A stretch of 39,383 nt of DNA, taken from NCBI RefSeq assembly GCF_000285535.1, contig NZ_HE610987.1:74047-113429 (forward strand). The letters are read 5' to 3'. This stretch comes from Bacillus timonensis. GTDB lineage: Bacteria > Bacillota > Bacilli > Bacillales > Bacillaceae_L. The position numbers and the translations under genes are program-made. The number at the start of each line of letters is the position of its first letter. Positions within the stretch are counted from its first letter, which is position 1. The notes under the pieces are model-generated. The model saw only the letters and a list, made by a program, of their open reading frames with translations, was not told the origin of the DNA and searched no databases. This document shows positions 25,559 through 33,444 of this stretch, in pieces.

Positions 25559-26572
25559 CTATCCATTCATTTTTGATTGCTGTTTAATAGGCTCGATCGA
25601 TTGCTCGATATATTCTCCCTTTACAGGTTGGGGCTTTGTTTTAACTAAGCTTCGTGATAGACCTGAAAATAGCCCAGCGATTCCTGAAGGTGCAAAAATG
25701 GTAAACAGAATGAAGGCTGCACCAATAATCATCATCCAGCTTTCCGTGTAAGAACTAATAATTGTCTCTAACACAACAATAAACGCCGCTCCAATAACAG
25801 GTCCCCAAAGTGTGCCTGCTCCTCCAACTAGAACCATAATTAGCACTGATCCAGATACAGTCCAATACACATCTGTCGGGGCAACGAAGCCATTGAAGAA
25901 TACATATAAACTTCCTGCTAATCCCCCTAGAGTACCTGCAATTAAAAAACTAATATTTTTATAAAAAGTTGTGTTATAGCCAATTGATTTCATTCGATCT
26001 TCATTTTCTTTTATCCCAATGAAGACATACCCAAGTGGGGAGTGAAGTAGTCTGTTAATGACAACCATGACAATCGCAAATACCACTAATGTAAAGTAGT
26101 AAATAAACACTTGGTTGGAAAGGATAAAATCTCCAAACAGACTGGGAGCAGGAATCCCTGAAAGACCATTTGATCCACCAGTTACATCTGTCCATTGATA
26201 AATGATTGAGTAAACCATTTGGGAGCATGCTAGTGTTAGCATCAAAAAATAGAAACCGTGTGCTTTTGTAGATACAAAGCCAATTAAAATGGCTAGCAGA
26301 AATGCAAGCAGCATTCCAATTGCAATCGTAAGAAATACATTTGTTGATAAATGACTTGCGGCTAGCCCGGTAGCATAAGCACCAGCACCGAAGAATGCAG
26401 CATGACCTAAGGAGACCAAACCTGTCTGACCAACCAATATATTTAAACTAATCGCAAAAATCCCAAAGATAAAAATTTCTGTAAAGATGTTTACGTAATA
26501 GAGAGAAACGAAAAATGGGGCAGCAACCATTAATAGGAATAATAAACTACCTTTGATCCATTGTTTACCCAT
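25559..26572 (-). CDS. LIV-type ABC transporter permease 2 (LivM-like)
   Basis: The 337-aa membrane protein has eight to ten hydrophobic segments and the LivM motif SLNILVGQTGLVSLGHAAFF near residues 42-61. The cytoplasmic EAA-like stretch IGIKENEDRMKSIGYNTTFYK contacts the ATPase. The C-terminal 30 residues are hydrophilic (VKTKPQPVKGEYIEQSIEPI). The ATG at 26572 follows the LivH-like stop codon immediately; GGAGGG lies inside the end of that gene, so both subunits are probably made in a fixed ratio. Confidence 0.92.
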   Translation of the reverse strand: MGKQWIKGSLLFLLMVAAPFFVSLYYVNIFTEIFIFGIFAISLNILVGQTGLVSLGHAAFFGAGAYATGLAASHLSTNVFLTIAIGMLLAFLLAILIGFVSTKAHGFYFLMLTLACSQMVYSIIYQWTDVTGGSNGLSGIPAPSLFGDFILSNQVFIYYFTLVVFAIVMVVINRLLHSPLGYVFIGIKENEDRMKSIGYNTTFYKNISFLIAGTLGGLAGSLYVFFNGFVAPTDVYWTVSGSVLIMVLVGGAGTLWGPVIGAAFIVVLETIISSYTESWMMIIGAAFILFTIFAPSGIAGLFSGLSRSLVKTKPQPVKGEYIEQSIEPIKQQSKMNG

Positions 26573-27436
26573 TTAAGCCCTCCTTCCTATCAATCCTTGC
26601 GGACGGATAATTAATACAGCAGCCATTAAAGCAAATGTAATGATTAAGCTTAATTCGGGAACATAGAACCGACTGAACGTTTCGACCATGCCTACTAAAA
26701 GACTGGCGACTATCGTACCAGACACAGACCCGAGTCCTCCTACTACAAGAACAACCAGTGATAAAATTAAGATATTAAATTCCATTCCCGGGGACACTCC
26801 TAGTATAGGTGAACCTAATACTCCACCGATTCCAGCTAAAAAGCTTCCAAAGAAAAAGACGAGTGTAAAAACGAGATGGATGTTAACGCCTAGACCCCCA
26901 ACCATTTCTTTATCAGATAAACCTGCACGGATGACGGCACCCCATTTTGTTTTTTCCTGTGTATACCACAGGGTAAGAGCAATCAAGATTCCTACAACAA
27001 TTAAGGCTAAACGGTACGAAGGGATCATATTCCCCATAATCTCAACCGACTGGCTTAGGAAAGCCGGTGGGGTAACGGTCATAATGTTTTTTCCCCATAT
27101 GATTGAGAAGAGATCATGGAAGATGTAAGCAAGACCAAATGTTAACAATACCTGTGATAGGTGGCCAAGCTTATATGTAGGCCGAAGTAATACGACTTCT
27201 AATATCAAGCCGATGATGGCAATAATAAAAGGTACAATCAATAGTGCAACCCAAAATGGCAATCCTGATTTTACTACGATTGAATAGCCAATATATGAAC
27301 CTAATAAATATAGAGAGCCATGCGCTAAATTTAGCACTCCCAAAATACCAAAGACGAGACTTATCCCACATGTAATAATGAAAAGGAGAAACCCGTAGCT
27401 TAATGCATTCATTAATTGCAAAACGAAAGTATCCAT
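26573..27436 (-). CDS. LIV-type ABC transporter permease 1 (LivH-like)
   Basis: The 287-aa permease has about eight hydrophobic segments, the family motif FGILGVLNLAHGSLYLLGSY near residues 27-46, and the EAA loop WGAVIRAGLSDKEMVGGLGVN. The frame is open from a GTG at 27448, but that codon is part of the SD (GTGGGAGG), so the ATG at 27436 is taken. It is separated from the binding-protein gene by a hairpin at 27462-27491 that probably lowers expression of the membrane genes relative to the binding protein. Confidence 0.91.
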   Translation of the reverse strand: MDTFVLQLMNALSYGFLLFIITCGISLVFGILGVLNLAHGSLYLLGSYIGYSIVVKSGLPFWVALLIVPFIIAIIGLILEVVLLRPTYKLGHLSQVLLTFGLAYIFHDLFSIIWGKNIMTVTPPAFLSQSVEIMGNMIPSYRLALIVVGILIALTLWYTQEKTKWGAVIRAGLSDKEMVGGLGVNIHLVFTLVFFFGSFLAGIGGVLGSPILGVSPGMEFNILILSLVVLVVGGLGSVSGTIVASLLVGMVETFSRFYVPELSLIITFALMAAVLIIRPQGLIGRRA

Positions 27437-27461
27437 ATTACCTCCCACTATCAGTTGAAAG

Positions 27462-27491
27462 AAAGAGGCAACAAAGGAAGCTTGCCTCTTT
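27462..27491 (-). terminator. Intercistronic hairpin / partial terminator behind the binding-protein gene
   Basis: AAAGAGGCAA and TTGCCTCTTT form a perfect 10-bp stem with a 10-base loop, followed on the minus strand by CTTTC. Such hairpins between a binding-protein gene and its permease genes usually cause partial termination or protect the upstream mRNA. Confidence 0.7.
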
Positions 27492-27507
27492 CATTACTCT
27501 TATTTTC

Positions 27508-28746
27508 TTATTTTCCTGGGTCTACAACTTCCGGTACAGTATCGATTACTTTATTTTCCGTTTTGTCACCATCTAGGTATGTTTCGACAATATAGAGATT
27601 TTGAATAATTTGATGAGTATCCTGATCAAACTTGATTGGTCCTCTTGGGCTATTAAGCTCAACTTTTGAAATTTCCTCTACTAATTTATCAGGATCTGAA
27701 ACGTCACCATTTAATGCTTCAATTGCTTTTGCCATTATTGCTGCTGCATCATATCCTTCTGCAGATTCGATACTTGGTCTAGCATTGTATTTTGCTTCAT
27801 ATGCTTCAACGAACTTTTTGTTTTCAGGAGTATCTAAGCTATAATCCCAGAAGATTGAAGCAATGATACCCTCTGGAGCAGTTCCTTGCTGTGGGCGAGT
27901 ATCTTCTGCTGTTAGCCATCCTGAACCAATTAAAGGAATCTTTCCTTTCAAACCATATTGTTCGTATTGTTGAACGAAACGAATCGCATCTGTACCAGCA
28001 AAGAATGCATAGATTCCATCAATGTCATCACGATTCATTTTTGCTAGGTAGGAAGAGTAGTCATTATTTCCTAGTGGAGCGAACACTTCTTCTACAATTT
28101 CTCCACCAGCTGCAGTATAAGCTTCTTTAAACGCAGCAGTAGCTTCATGACCAAATGCGTAGTCAGCAGCTGTTAAATAGATTTTTTTACCAATATTGTC
28201 ATATGCCCATTGGCCCATAGAGTGGCCAATTTGGTAGGAAGAGAATGACGAACGCCAGATATAATCACTGCGCTTTGATCTTGTTAAATCGTTTCCACCT
28301 GCATGTGATACAAGGAATGGTAATTTATTCTTATCCACCTCATCACGAATTGCATAGGCAACCGCAGTACTGATTGGACCCGTTAAAATGTCAATTTTGT
28401 CCTGCTCCATTAATTTACGTAATTTACGTAATGAAACTTGTGGGTCTGCCTCTGTGTCTTCTTGAACAATTTCAATTTTCTTACCAGCGACTTCCCAGCC
28501 GATTTCTTCAAAATAAAGTTCCATACCATTCATGACATTCTCACCTAATGATGCGTATACACCTGTAGATGGTAATAAAGCTCCAATTTTAATTGGATCG
28601 TCACTTTTAGAATCAGTAGTAGTTGATTCTTCATTTTCTTCTTTTTTGTTATTTTCCGAAGTTGTACTGATTGCTCCTGAGCTACACGCTGAAAGTAATA
28701 GTACAAACGCCAACATCATTAACCAATTTCTTTTTACTAGTTTCAT
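27508..28746 (-). CDS. LIV-type (HAAT) ABC transporter substrate-binding lipoprotein
   Basis: The 412-aa protein starts with a lipoprotein signal (hydrophobic LMMLAFVLLL, lipobox LLSAC, lipidated C21) and an acidic, Ser/Thr-rich linker. A periplasmic-binding type I domain of the LivJ/LivK kind follows: IKIGALLPSTGVYASLGENV, EDTEADPQVSLRKLRKLM, LTGPISTAVAYAI. It is displayed outside the membrane and feeds the LivHMGF-like permease. Relatives of this subgroup bind aliphatic amino acids, amides or aromatic acids, so the ligand is uncertain. The position next to a benzoate-type CoA ligase favours an aromatic acid. The ATG at 28746 has GGGAGGG upstream, and a cre box lies in the leader. Confidence 0.9.
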   Translation of the reverse strand: MKLVKRNWLMMLAFVLLLSACSSGAISTTSENNKKEENEESTTTDSKSDDPIKIGALLPSTGVYASLGENVMNGMELYFEEIGWEVAGKKIEIVQEDTEADPQVSLRKLRKLMEQDKIDILTGPISTAVAYAIRDEVDKNKLPFLVSHAGGNDLTRSKRSDYIWRSSFSSYQIGHSMGQWAYDNIGKKIYLTAADYAFGHEATAAFKEAYTAAGGEIVEEVFAPLGNNDYSSYLAKMNRDDIDGIYAFFAGTDAIRFVQQYEQYGLKGKIPLIGSGWLTAEDTRPQQGTAPEGIIASIFWDYSLDTPENKKFVEAYEAKYNARPSIESAEGYDAAAIMAKAIEALNGDVSDPDKLVEEISKVELNSPRGPIKFDQDTHQIIQNLYIVETYLDGDKTENKVIDTVPEVVDPGK

Positions 28747-28763
28747 CTGTTACCCTCCCTTTA

Positions 28764-28778
28764 TTGGAAACGCATTCA
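28764..28778. promoter_or_regulatory. Probable CcpA site (cre) in the transporter leader
   Basis: TTGGAAACGCATTCA fits the degenerate cre consensus WTGNAANCGNWNNCW at all 15 positions. It lies 18 bp upstream of the binding-protein start codon and downstream of the likely promoter, a position from which CcpA can block elongation. Confidence 0.6.
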
Positions 28779-28854
28779 TTTTGACCCTCTTTGTTGAAAA
28801 CTCACAATAGCCTAACAGTCTAATTTATGTATTAAAAACCCCCTTTCGGTCTCA

Positions 28855-28895
28855 TCCAATATGCCTTAGCGTATCTACCCGATTTTTTGGGCTTG
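28855..28895. repeat. Degenerate partial copy of the dispersed intergenic repeat
   Basis: The segment reading AATATGCCTTAGCGTAT followed by CCCGATTTTTT resembles the first third of the repeats at 1625 and 34659 (AAATGCGCCTTGGCGGA...CCCGATTTT). The second half is not present. Confidence 0.4.
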
Positions 28896-28933
28896 TGAGA
28901 TTATTTGTAGGTGAATCCTACTAGGCAAAAATT

Positions 28934-28979
28934 AATATTCTGAATATTATTATAGTTATTACTATTGAAATATTCAATA
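28934..28979 (-). promoter_or_regulatory. Promoter of the transporter operon framed by two dyads
   Basis: On the minus strand TTGAAT (28972-28977) and TATAAT (28949-28954) are separated by 17 bases. One dyad, TATTGAA-ATA-TTCAATA (28963-28979, plus strand), covers the -35 box. Another, AATATTC-T-GAATATT (28934-28948), lies just downstream of the -10. Their centres are 30 bp apart, about three helical turns. The region is very AT-rich, which weakens the dyads as evidence. The rest of the 470-bp gap holds the cre box, a degenerate repeat piece near 28855-28895, and the ligase terminator. Confidence 0.5.
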
Positions 28980-29053
28980 TATATTTATTACTTTCAATAA
29001 AAAAACGTAATAAATTTTTCGTTATATGACATAAAAAAATCGAGGATGTTTAA

Positions 29054-29088
29054 AATAAAGGCCCGGCAACTGCCGAGCCTTTATTCAA
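29054..29088 (-). terminator. Terminator behind the CoA ligase gene
   Basis: AATAAAGGC and GCCTTTATT plus the inner CGGCA/TGCCG form a long, nearly continuous stem; on the minus strand it is followed by TTTAAAC. It lies about 130 bp behind the ligase stop codon and separates the ligase from the transporter operon. Confidence 0.8.
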
Positions 29089-29216
29089 CTAGACCTCTAT
29101 TATTCCAATATAAACAGCAAATTTTATCCAATTGAATAACAGATTCACTGACTTTTCTCTGAAAAATTCGTAGGTTTATTTTTATTACGTTAATTTACCT
29201 TCCGTCAATATAATGT

Positions 29217-30791
29217 TTATTGTCGTAATTTAAAACGTTGCATCTTTCCAGAAGCAGTTTTTGGGATTTCTTCCATAAACTCTATGACTCTAGGATACTT
29301 ATAAGGTGCTAAGTTTGCTTTTACATAGGATTTCAGTTCAGCCTTCAATTCTTCCGATGGGGTAACCCCTTCTTTAAGAACAATGCAGGCTTTTGGAAGA
29401 TCCAGATTATCCTCTGTTTTCACGCCAATTACTGCTACCTCAAGCACGGAGTCATGCTTAAGTAGAGTTGCTTCTACTTCAACAGGTGATACCCAAATTC
29501 CGCCGACCTTCAACATGTCGTCAGAGCGTCCGGAATACCAAAAATACCCTTGTTCATCCTTATAATATTTATCACCAGTGTACATCCATTCGCCATGGAA
29601 CTTCTTCTGATTTTCAGCAATATTTGCCCAGTAACCGCCAGTTAGACTTTCACCTTTGATGACTAGGTCGCCGACTTCATTTGGACCAACCTCCTGACCG
29701 TCATCATTAACAATTTTTGCCCCATAACCTGGAACAGGCTTCCCAGTACTTCCAGGTCGGATATCGCCAACTCGGTTCGAAACAAAGATATGTAAAGCTT
29801 CAGTCAATCCTATTCCGTCTAAAATATCAAGATTAAAGAGTTGCTTCCATTTGTTCACAAATGTATCAGGGAGAGCCTCACCTGCAGATACACAAACTCT
29901 TACAGAGGACAAGTCAGGAATTTTACCTGTTCGCTCTACATAATTAATCAAACTACCATAAAGCGTTGGAACACCAAAAAAGATCGTTGGTTTTGTCTTT
30001 TCAAGTGTTTCAAACACTTTATCAGGCGTAGGACGATCCTTTAAAAGTACTGTTGTACCTCCTGCTCCTAATGGGAAATACATCCCGTTTCCAAGCCCAT
30101 ACGCAAAGAAAAGCTTTGAAGCAGAAAAGGTAACATCATTTTCATTCATCCCCAAAACTTGTTTAGCATACGTGTTCAGTGCTGCTTCCATGCTTCTTTG
30201 GTGGTGAATAACACCTTTTGGATTCCCGGTACTACCGGAACTATATAGCCAAAATGCAGGGTCATCCTTCACTGATAAGAACGACTCAAGCTCAGTTGAA
30301 GCATTATTTATAAATTCGTGGTAATCAATTTCATTCGCATCTACGGATGTGTTTTCTGTAACGACGATAACATGTTGAAGAAAGACAAATCGTTCTCTAT
30401 TTGCCTTAATTTTGCTCCAAAGATCCTCGTGTATGACAAGCACCTTTGAACGACTGTGGTTTAGTAGATATTCATAATCTTGGGGCTGTAACATGGTGTT
30501 AGTTGGAATTGGAAGTGCACCAATTTTTACTGCTCCAAAAAATGAAATGATATTTTCAGCAGTGTCATGCATTACCATTAGCATGCGATTTTCATTTTCT
30601 ACACCTAAGCCTTTGAGAGCGTTTCCAAATTGGTTAACCCGATAAAGAAGCTCTTGATAAGTGACTTGTTCATCCCCACTTACGATTGCTACTTTCTGTC
30701 CTAATCCGTTTCGTACATTTTCTTCAATAAATCTATCGGCTGCATTGTACTTCGTTGCGATTCCCTTTAAATCCGAAGCTACTTTTATCAC
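29217..30791 (-). CDS. Benzoate-CoA ligase family (aryl-CoA synthetase)
   Basis: The 524-aa enzyme is an AMP-forming acyl-CoA synthetase that would join an aromatic acid to CoA with ATP. The nucleotide loop is YSSGSTGNPKGVIHH, the hinge region GRSDDMLKVGGIWVSPVEVE, and the catalytic lysine of the C-terminal domain K516 in TASGKMQRFKLRQ. The stretch SASKLFFAYGLGNGMYFPLG with DRPTPDKVFE is characteristic of the benzoate/4-hydroxybenzoate-CoA ligase group rather than of phenylacetate-CoA ligases (PaaK). The start is a GTG at 30791, 6 bases behind AAGGAGG. It lies downstream of the ring-degradation genes, with its own leader of about 200 bases that contains three dyads. Benzoate is the best guess as substrate; hydroxy- or aminobenzoates are possible. 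Confidence 0.87.
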   Translation of the reverse strand: MIKVASDLKGIATKYNAADRFIEENVRNGLGQKVAIVSGDEQVTYQELLYRVNQFGNALKGLGVENENRMLMVMHDTAENIISFFGAVKIGALPIPTNTMLQPQDYEYLLNHSRSKVLVIHEDLWSKIKANRERFVFLQHVIVVTENTSVDANEIDYHEFINNASTELESFLSVKDDPAFWLYSSGSTGNPKGVIHHQRSMEAALNTYAKQVLGMNENDVTFSASKLFFAYGLGNGMYFPLGAGGTTVLLKDRPTPDKVFETLEKTKPTIFFGVPTLYGSLINYVERTGKIPDLSSVRVCVSAGEALPDTFVNKWKQLFNLDILDGIGLTEALHIFVSNRVGDIRPGSTGKPVPGYGAKIVNDDGQEVGPNEVGDLVIKGESLTGGYWANIAENQKKFHGEWMYTGDKYYKDEQGYFWYSGRSDDMLKVGGIWVSPVEVEATLLKHDSVLEVAVIGVKTEDNLDLPKACIVLKEGVTPSEELKAELKSYVKANLAPYKYPRVIEFMEEIPKTASGKMQRFKLRQ

Positions 30792-30806
30792 AATTTTCCT
30801 CCTTAC

Positions 30807-30821
30807 CTATCTGATAGATAG
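30807..30821. promoter_or_regulatory. Dyad in the ligase leader
   Basis: CTATCT-GAT-AGATAG is a perfect 6-3-6 inverted repeat just upstream of the SD of the ligase gene. It could be a regulator site or part of an mRNA structure. Confidence 0.4.
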
Positions 30822-30837
30822 TGAAATTTCATATGGG

Positions 30838-30857
30838 GGAGGTAAATGATCACCTCC
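30838..30857 (-). promoter_or_regulatory. SD-like hairpin and possible leader peptide in the ligase leader
   Basis: On the minus strand GGAGGT pairs with ACCTCC around an 8-base loop. The sequence GGAGGTGATC is an extended complement of the 16S rRNA 3' end. Shortly after it, ATG (30834) opens a short frame, MKFHYLSDR, whose TAA stop directly precedes the GGAGG of the ligase gene. Whether it is translated is unknown. Confidence 0.3.
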
Positions 30858-30895
30858 ACCCTTTCGGAGTCATTCGTAGATGATAGTTGATATTA

Positions 30896-30913
30896 GCACT
30901 GTGGTTATAGTGC
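30896..30913. promoter_or_regulatory. Operator motif, copy 1
   Basis: GCACTGTGGTTATAGTGC is a dyad (GCACT/AGTGC) and shares the pattern CACTRTnnnnATAGTG with a second copy at 31011. It lies in the leader of the ligase gene. Confidence 0.6.
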
Positions 30914-30997
30914 ATTTAAGCCGTAATGAAGATTGAAACGATTGTTACAATCACTATTCGTTATTCGGATACTTACCATATTATGATAGTATCTATA

Positions 30998-31028
30998 ATT
31001 ATAATCATTAGCACTATGAATATAGTGT
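30998..31028 (-). promoter_or_regulatory. Ligase promoter region with operator motif, copy 2
   Basis: GCACTATGAATATAGTGT (31011-31028) contains the perfect dyad CACTAT-GAAT-ATAGTG and matches the copy at 30896. On the minus strand a TATAAT (30998-31003) follows it, so the operator would cover the -35 region, which itself is far from consensus. A further dyad, GATTGT-T-ACAATC, is at 30940-30952. The whole 305-bp gap between hydratase and ligase genes is regulatory in appearance and contains no gene. Confidence 0.55.
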
Positions 31029-31096
31029 TTTTATAGCTAATAGTAGGATGGCAACATAGCCACCTTAGGTATTCCTATATTACGATATCGTTCTGA

Positions 31097-31891
31097 TTAC
31101 TTTCCTTGCCAGTTTGCTTCACGCTTTTCAATGAATGCACTCAATCCTTCTTGAGCATCTTGTGAACGGAATAATAGATTTTGAAGCTCACCCTCATAGC
31201 GGATAGCTACATTTAGTGGCATTTCTTTACCGTTCATAATTGAAAGTTTAATGTTAGAAGTTGCATAAGTAGCGCTATTTGCAACTTTATGTGCATATTC
31301 TAATGTTTTTGCTCTCGTTTCTTCTTGTGGGAATAAACGATCTACTAGATTAATATCTAGTGCTTCTTGAGGTGTTAACGTTTCACCCGTGATATTAAGA
31401 TCAAGAGCCTTAGAGTGGCCAACTTGACGAGCTAAACGCTGCGTTCCACCAGTTCCTGCTAATACGCCAAGAGAAACTTCTGGAAGTCCAATTTTTCCTG
31501 CTTGATCACCCATGAAACGTAAATCACACGCAAGTGCCATTTCTAATCCACCACCAACAGTGTGACCCTCTAAGCAAGCAATCCAAATTTGTGGAGAGCG
31601 TGCAATTTTATCTAACGTTTCATTACAAAATAAGCAGAATTGTGTTTTAAAGCGTGGCTCAGCTGATTTAAGGAAATTGATATTTGCACCCGCTGAGAAG
31701 AACTTCGGCATATCACTCATTAATACAACTACTTTAATGTCATTGTCAAAACGAATATCATCAATTGCAGCATTTAACTCTTTGTAATAATCAAGGTCAT
31801 AAGAATTTGTTTTGTTTACATGGATGTGAACTTCAGCAACACCATCAGCCTTTTTTACAGTTAGCGTTTTCGTTTCTAAATTAATTGACAT
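31097..31891 (-). CDS. Enoyl-CoA hydratase/isomerase (crotonase family)
   Basis: The 264-aa enzyme is a single-domain crotonase. The two acid residues of hydratases are present: E117 in VGGGLEMALACD and E138 in GLPEVSLGVLAGTGGTQRL; SAGANINFL supplies the oxyanion hole. It could hydrate 2,3-didehydroadipyl-CoA, or take the ring-opening or isomerase step of the pathway, as it is the only crotonase in the cluster. The frame is open from a TTG at 31906, but GGAGGAA is placed for the ATG at 31891. It is 51 bp downstream of the aldehyde dehydrogenase gene. Confidence 0.88.
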   Translation of the reverse strand: MSINLETKTLTVKKADGVAEVHIHVNKTNSYDLDYYKELNAAIDDIRFDNDIKVVVLMSDMPKFFSAGANINFLKSAEPRFKTQFCLFCNETLDKIARSPQIWIACLEGHTVGGGLEMALACDLRFMGDQAGKIGLPEVSLGVLAGTGGTQRLARQVGHSKALDLNITGETLTPQEALDINLVDRLFPQEETRAKTLEYAHKVANSATYATSNIKLSIMNGKEMPLNVAIRYEGELQNLLFRSQDAQEGLSAFIEKREANWQGK

Positions 31892-31942
31892 TTTCCATTC
31901 CTCCAAGTTTTCACTTTATTATTGTAAAATTATTTATATATA

Positions 31943-33427
31943 CTATATTCTGAAAATATTCAGTGGACGTTCTCCATTATAGGAGACAACACTCTTTGTT
32001 TCTGAATATAGGTCAAGTGTTTCAACACTTAATTCTCTTCCAAATCCTGATTGCTTATAGCCACCAAATGGTGTACCAGGGAAAGCTGAAATTGGACAAT
32101 TCACCATTACGATACCTGCCCGAATGCCTTGTGCAAGTCGGTGTGCTCTACCATGGTCTTTTGTCCATACAGCGGAACCAAGTCCAAAAATCGAATCATT
32201 CGACAGTTTTAAAACTTCATCCTCATCTTTAAATTTCATGATGACAACCACTGGACCAAAGACTTCTTCTTGAGCAATTCTCATGTCGTTTGTGACATTT
32301 CCGATTACGGTTGGTAAATACCAGTACCCTTTATCAAATTCGCTGCCCTCTGGTCTTTTTCCTCCATAAAGAATTTCTCCGCCCTCTTCTAGAGCAAGTT
32401 TTACATAGCCATCAACCACTTCCTCGTGGTCTTTCGAAATCAGGGCTCCCATATGTGTTTCCTTATCGAACGGATCTCCAACTTTCAACTTTTTAGCTTT
32501 TTCAATAAATTTTTCGACAAATTCATCATAAATATTTTCATGTACAAATAATCGTGAACGAGCCTCACAGGATTGGCCGGTGTTGTAGAAGATTCCATAA
32601 ATAGAACCCGCTACTGCTCCATCAATATCAGCGTCATCAAATACGATATTAGGAGATTTTCCTCCTAGCTCTAATGTAACTCGTTTTAAGTTTGTGGAAG
32701 CCTTAGCCATAATATCTTTCCCAGTTTCAGTTTCACCTGTAAAAGCAACCTTATCTACACCTGGGTGAGTCGTTAAGTATGGGCCAATTACAGAACCACT
32801 TCCTGTAATGACATTTACTACGCCTGCTGGTACGCCTGCTTCATGACAAATATCGGCAAGCATATAAGCTGTAATTGGTGTATGGGATGCAGGCTTCAAG
32901 ATGACTGGACATCCTGCTGCGATTGCAGGTGCGATTTTCCAAGCTGCCATCATCAATGGATAGTTCCATGGAATAATTTGCGCGCAAACCCCTACTGGTT
33001 CTTTAACTGTGTAGTTAAAAAATCCATTTGGAACTGGATTCGTACGACCGCCAAAGGTTGTGATTGCTCCTGCGTAAAATTCAAAGTCTTCAATCGCTTG
33101 ACCAATTTGTCCTTTTGCGGCAGCAACTGTTTTTCCACTATTTAATACTTCTGCTTCAACAAGGTCATTGAAACGCTCGCGCATAATTTCTGCAATTTTA
33201 TTTAGCACTCTTGCCCTTCTTGCTTGAGGTAATTTTGGCCACTTGCCATTTTCGAATGCGTTTCTCGCTGCGTCAACAGCACGATCGACATCTTCCTTCG
33301 TTGCTTTCGCTACTTTTGCTATCACATCACCAGTTGCAGGGTTATACGTTTCAAAAAATTCATTATTGCTGCTATTTGAGTATTCTCCGTTAATCAATAG
33401 TTGGTACGTCTCTTTTAATTCAACCAT
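31943..33427 (-). CDS. NAD(P)+-dependent aldehyde dehydrogenase
   Basis: The 494-aa enzyme belongs to the classical ALDH superfamily. E253 (VTLELGGKSPN) is the general base and C287 (NTGQSCEARSRLFVHE) the nucleophile; the cofactor region IIPWNYPLMMAAWKIAPAIA is intact. Alone it would be called betaine-aldehyde-like. In this operon it can take the role played by the ALDH domain of PaaZ or by BoxD, oxidising the semialdehyde that arises on ring opening of the CoA-bound ring. No hydratase domain is fused to it, unlike PaaZ. The ATG at 33427 has GGGAG about 13 bases upstream, rather far. It starts 17 bp after the thiolase stop. Confidence 0.9.
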   Translation of the reverse strand: MVELKETYQLLINGEYSNSSNNEFFETYNPATGDVIAKVAKATKEDVDRAVDAARNAFENGKWPKLPQARRARVLNKIAEIMRERFNDLVEAEVLNSGKTVAAAKGQIGQAIEDFEFYAGAITTFGGRTNPVPNGFFNYTVKEPVGVCAQIIPWNYPLMMAAWKIAPAIAAGCPVILKPASHTPITAYMLADICHEAGVPAGVVNVITGSGSVIGPYLTTHPGVDKVAFTGETETGKDIMAKASTNLKRVTLELGGKSPNIVFDDADIDGAVAGSIYGIFYNTGQSCEARSRLFVHENIYDEFVEKFIEKAKKLKVGDPFDKETHMGALISKDHEEVVDGYVKLALEEGGEILYGGKRPEGSEFDKGYWYLPTVIGNVTNDMRIAQEEVFGPVVVIMKFKDEDEVLKLSNDSIFGLGSAVWTKDHGRAHRLAQGIRAGIVMVNCPISAFPGTPFGGYKQSGFGRELSVETLDLYSETKSVVSYNGERPLNIFRI

Positions 33428-33444
33428 AGATGTTGTTTCACTCC

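Noticed and set aside
24092-28746. Urea or amide transporter (Urt type)
   Set aside because: No urease or amidase gene is nearby, and the context is aromatic degradation; the substrate is left open.
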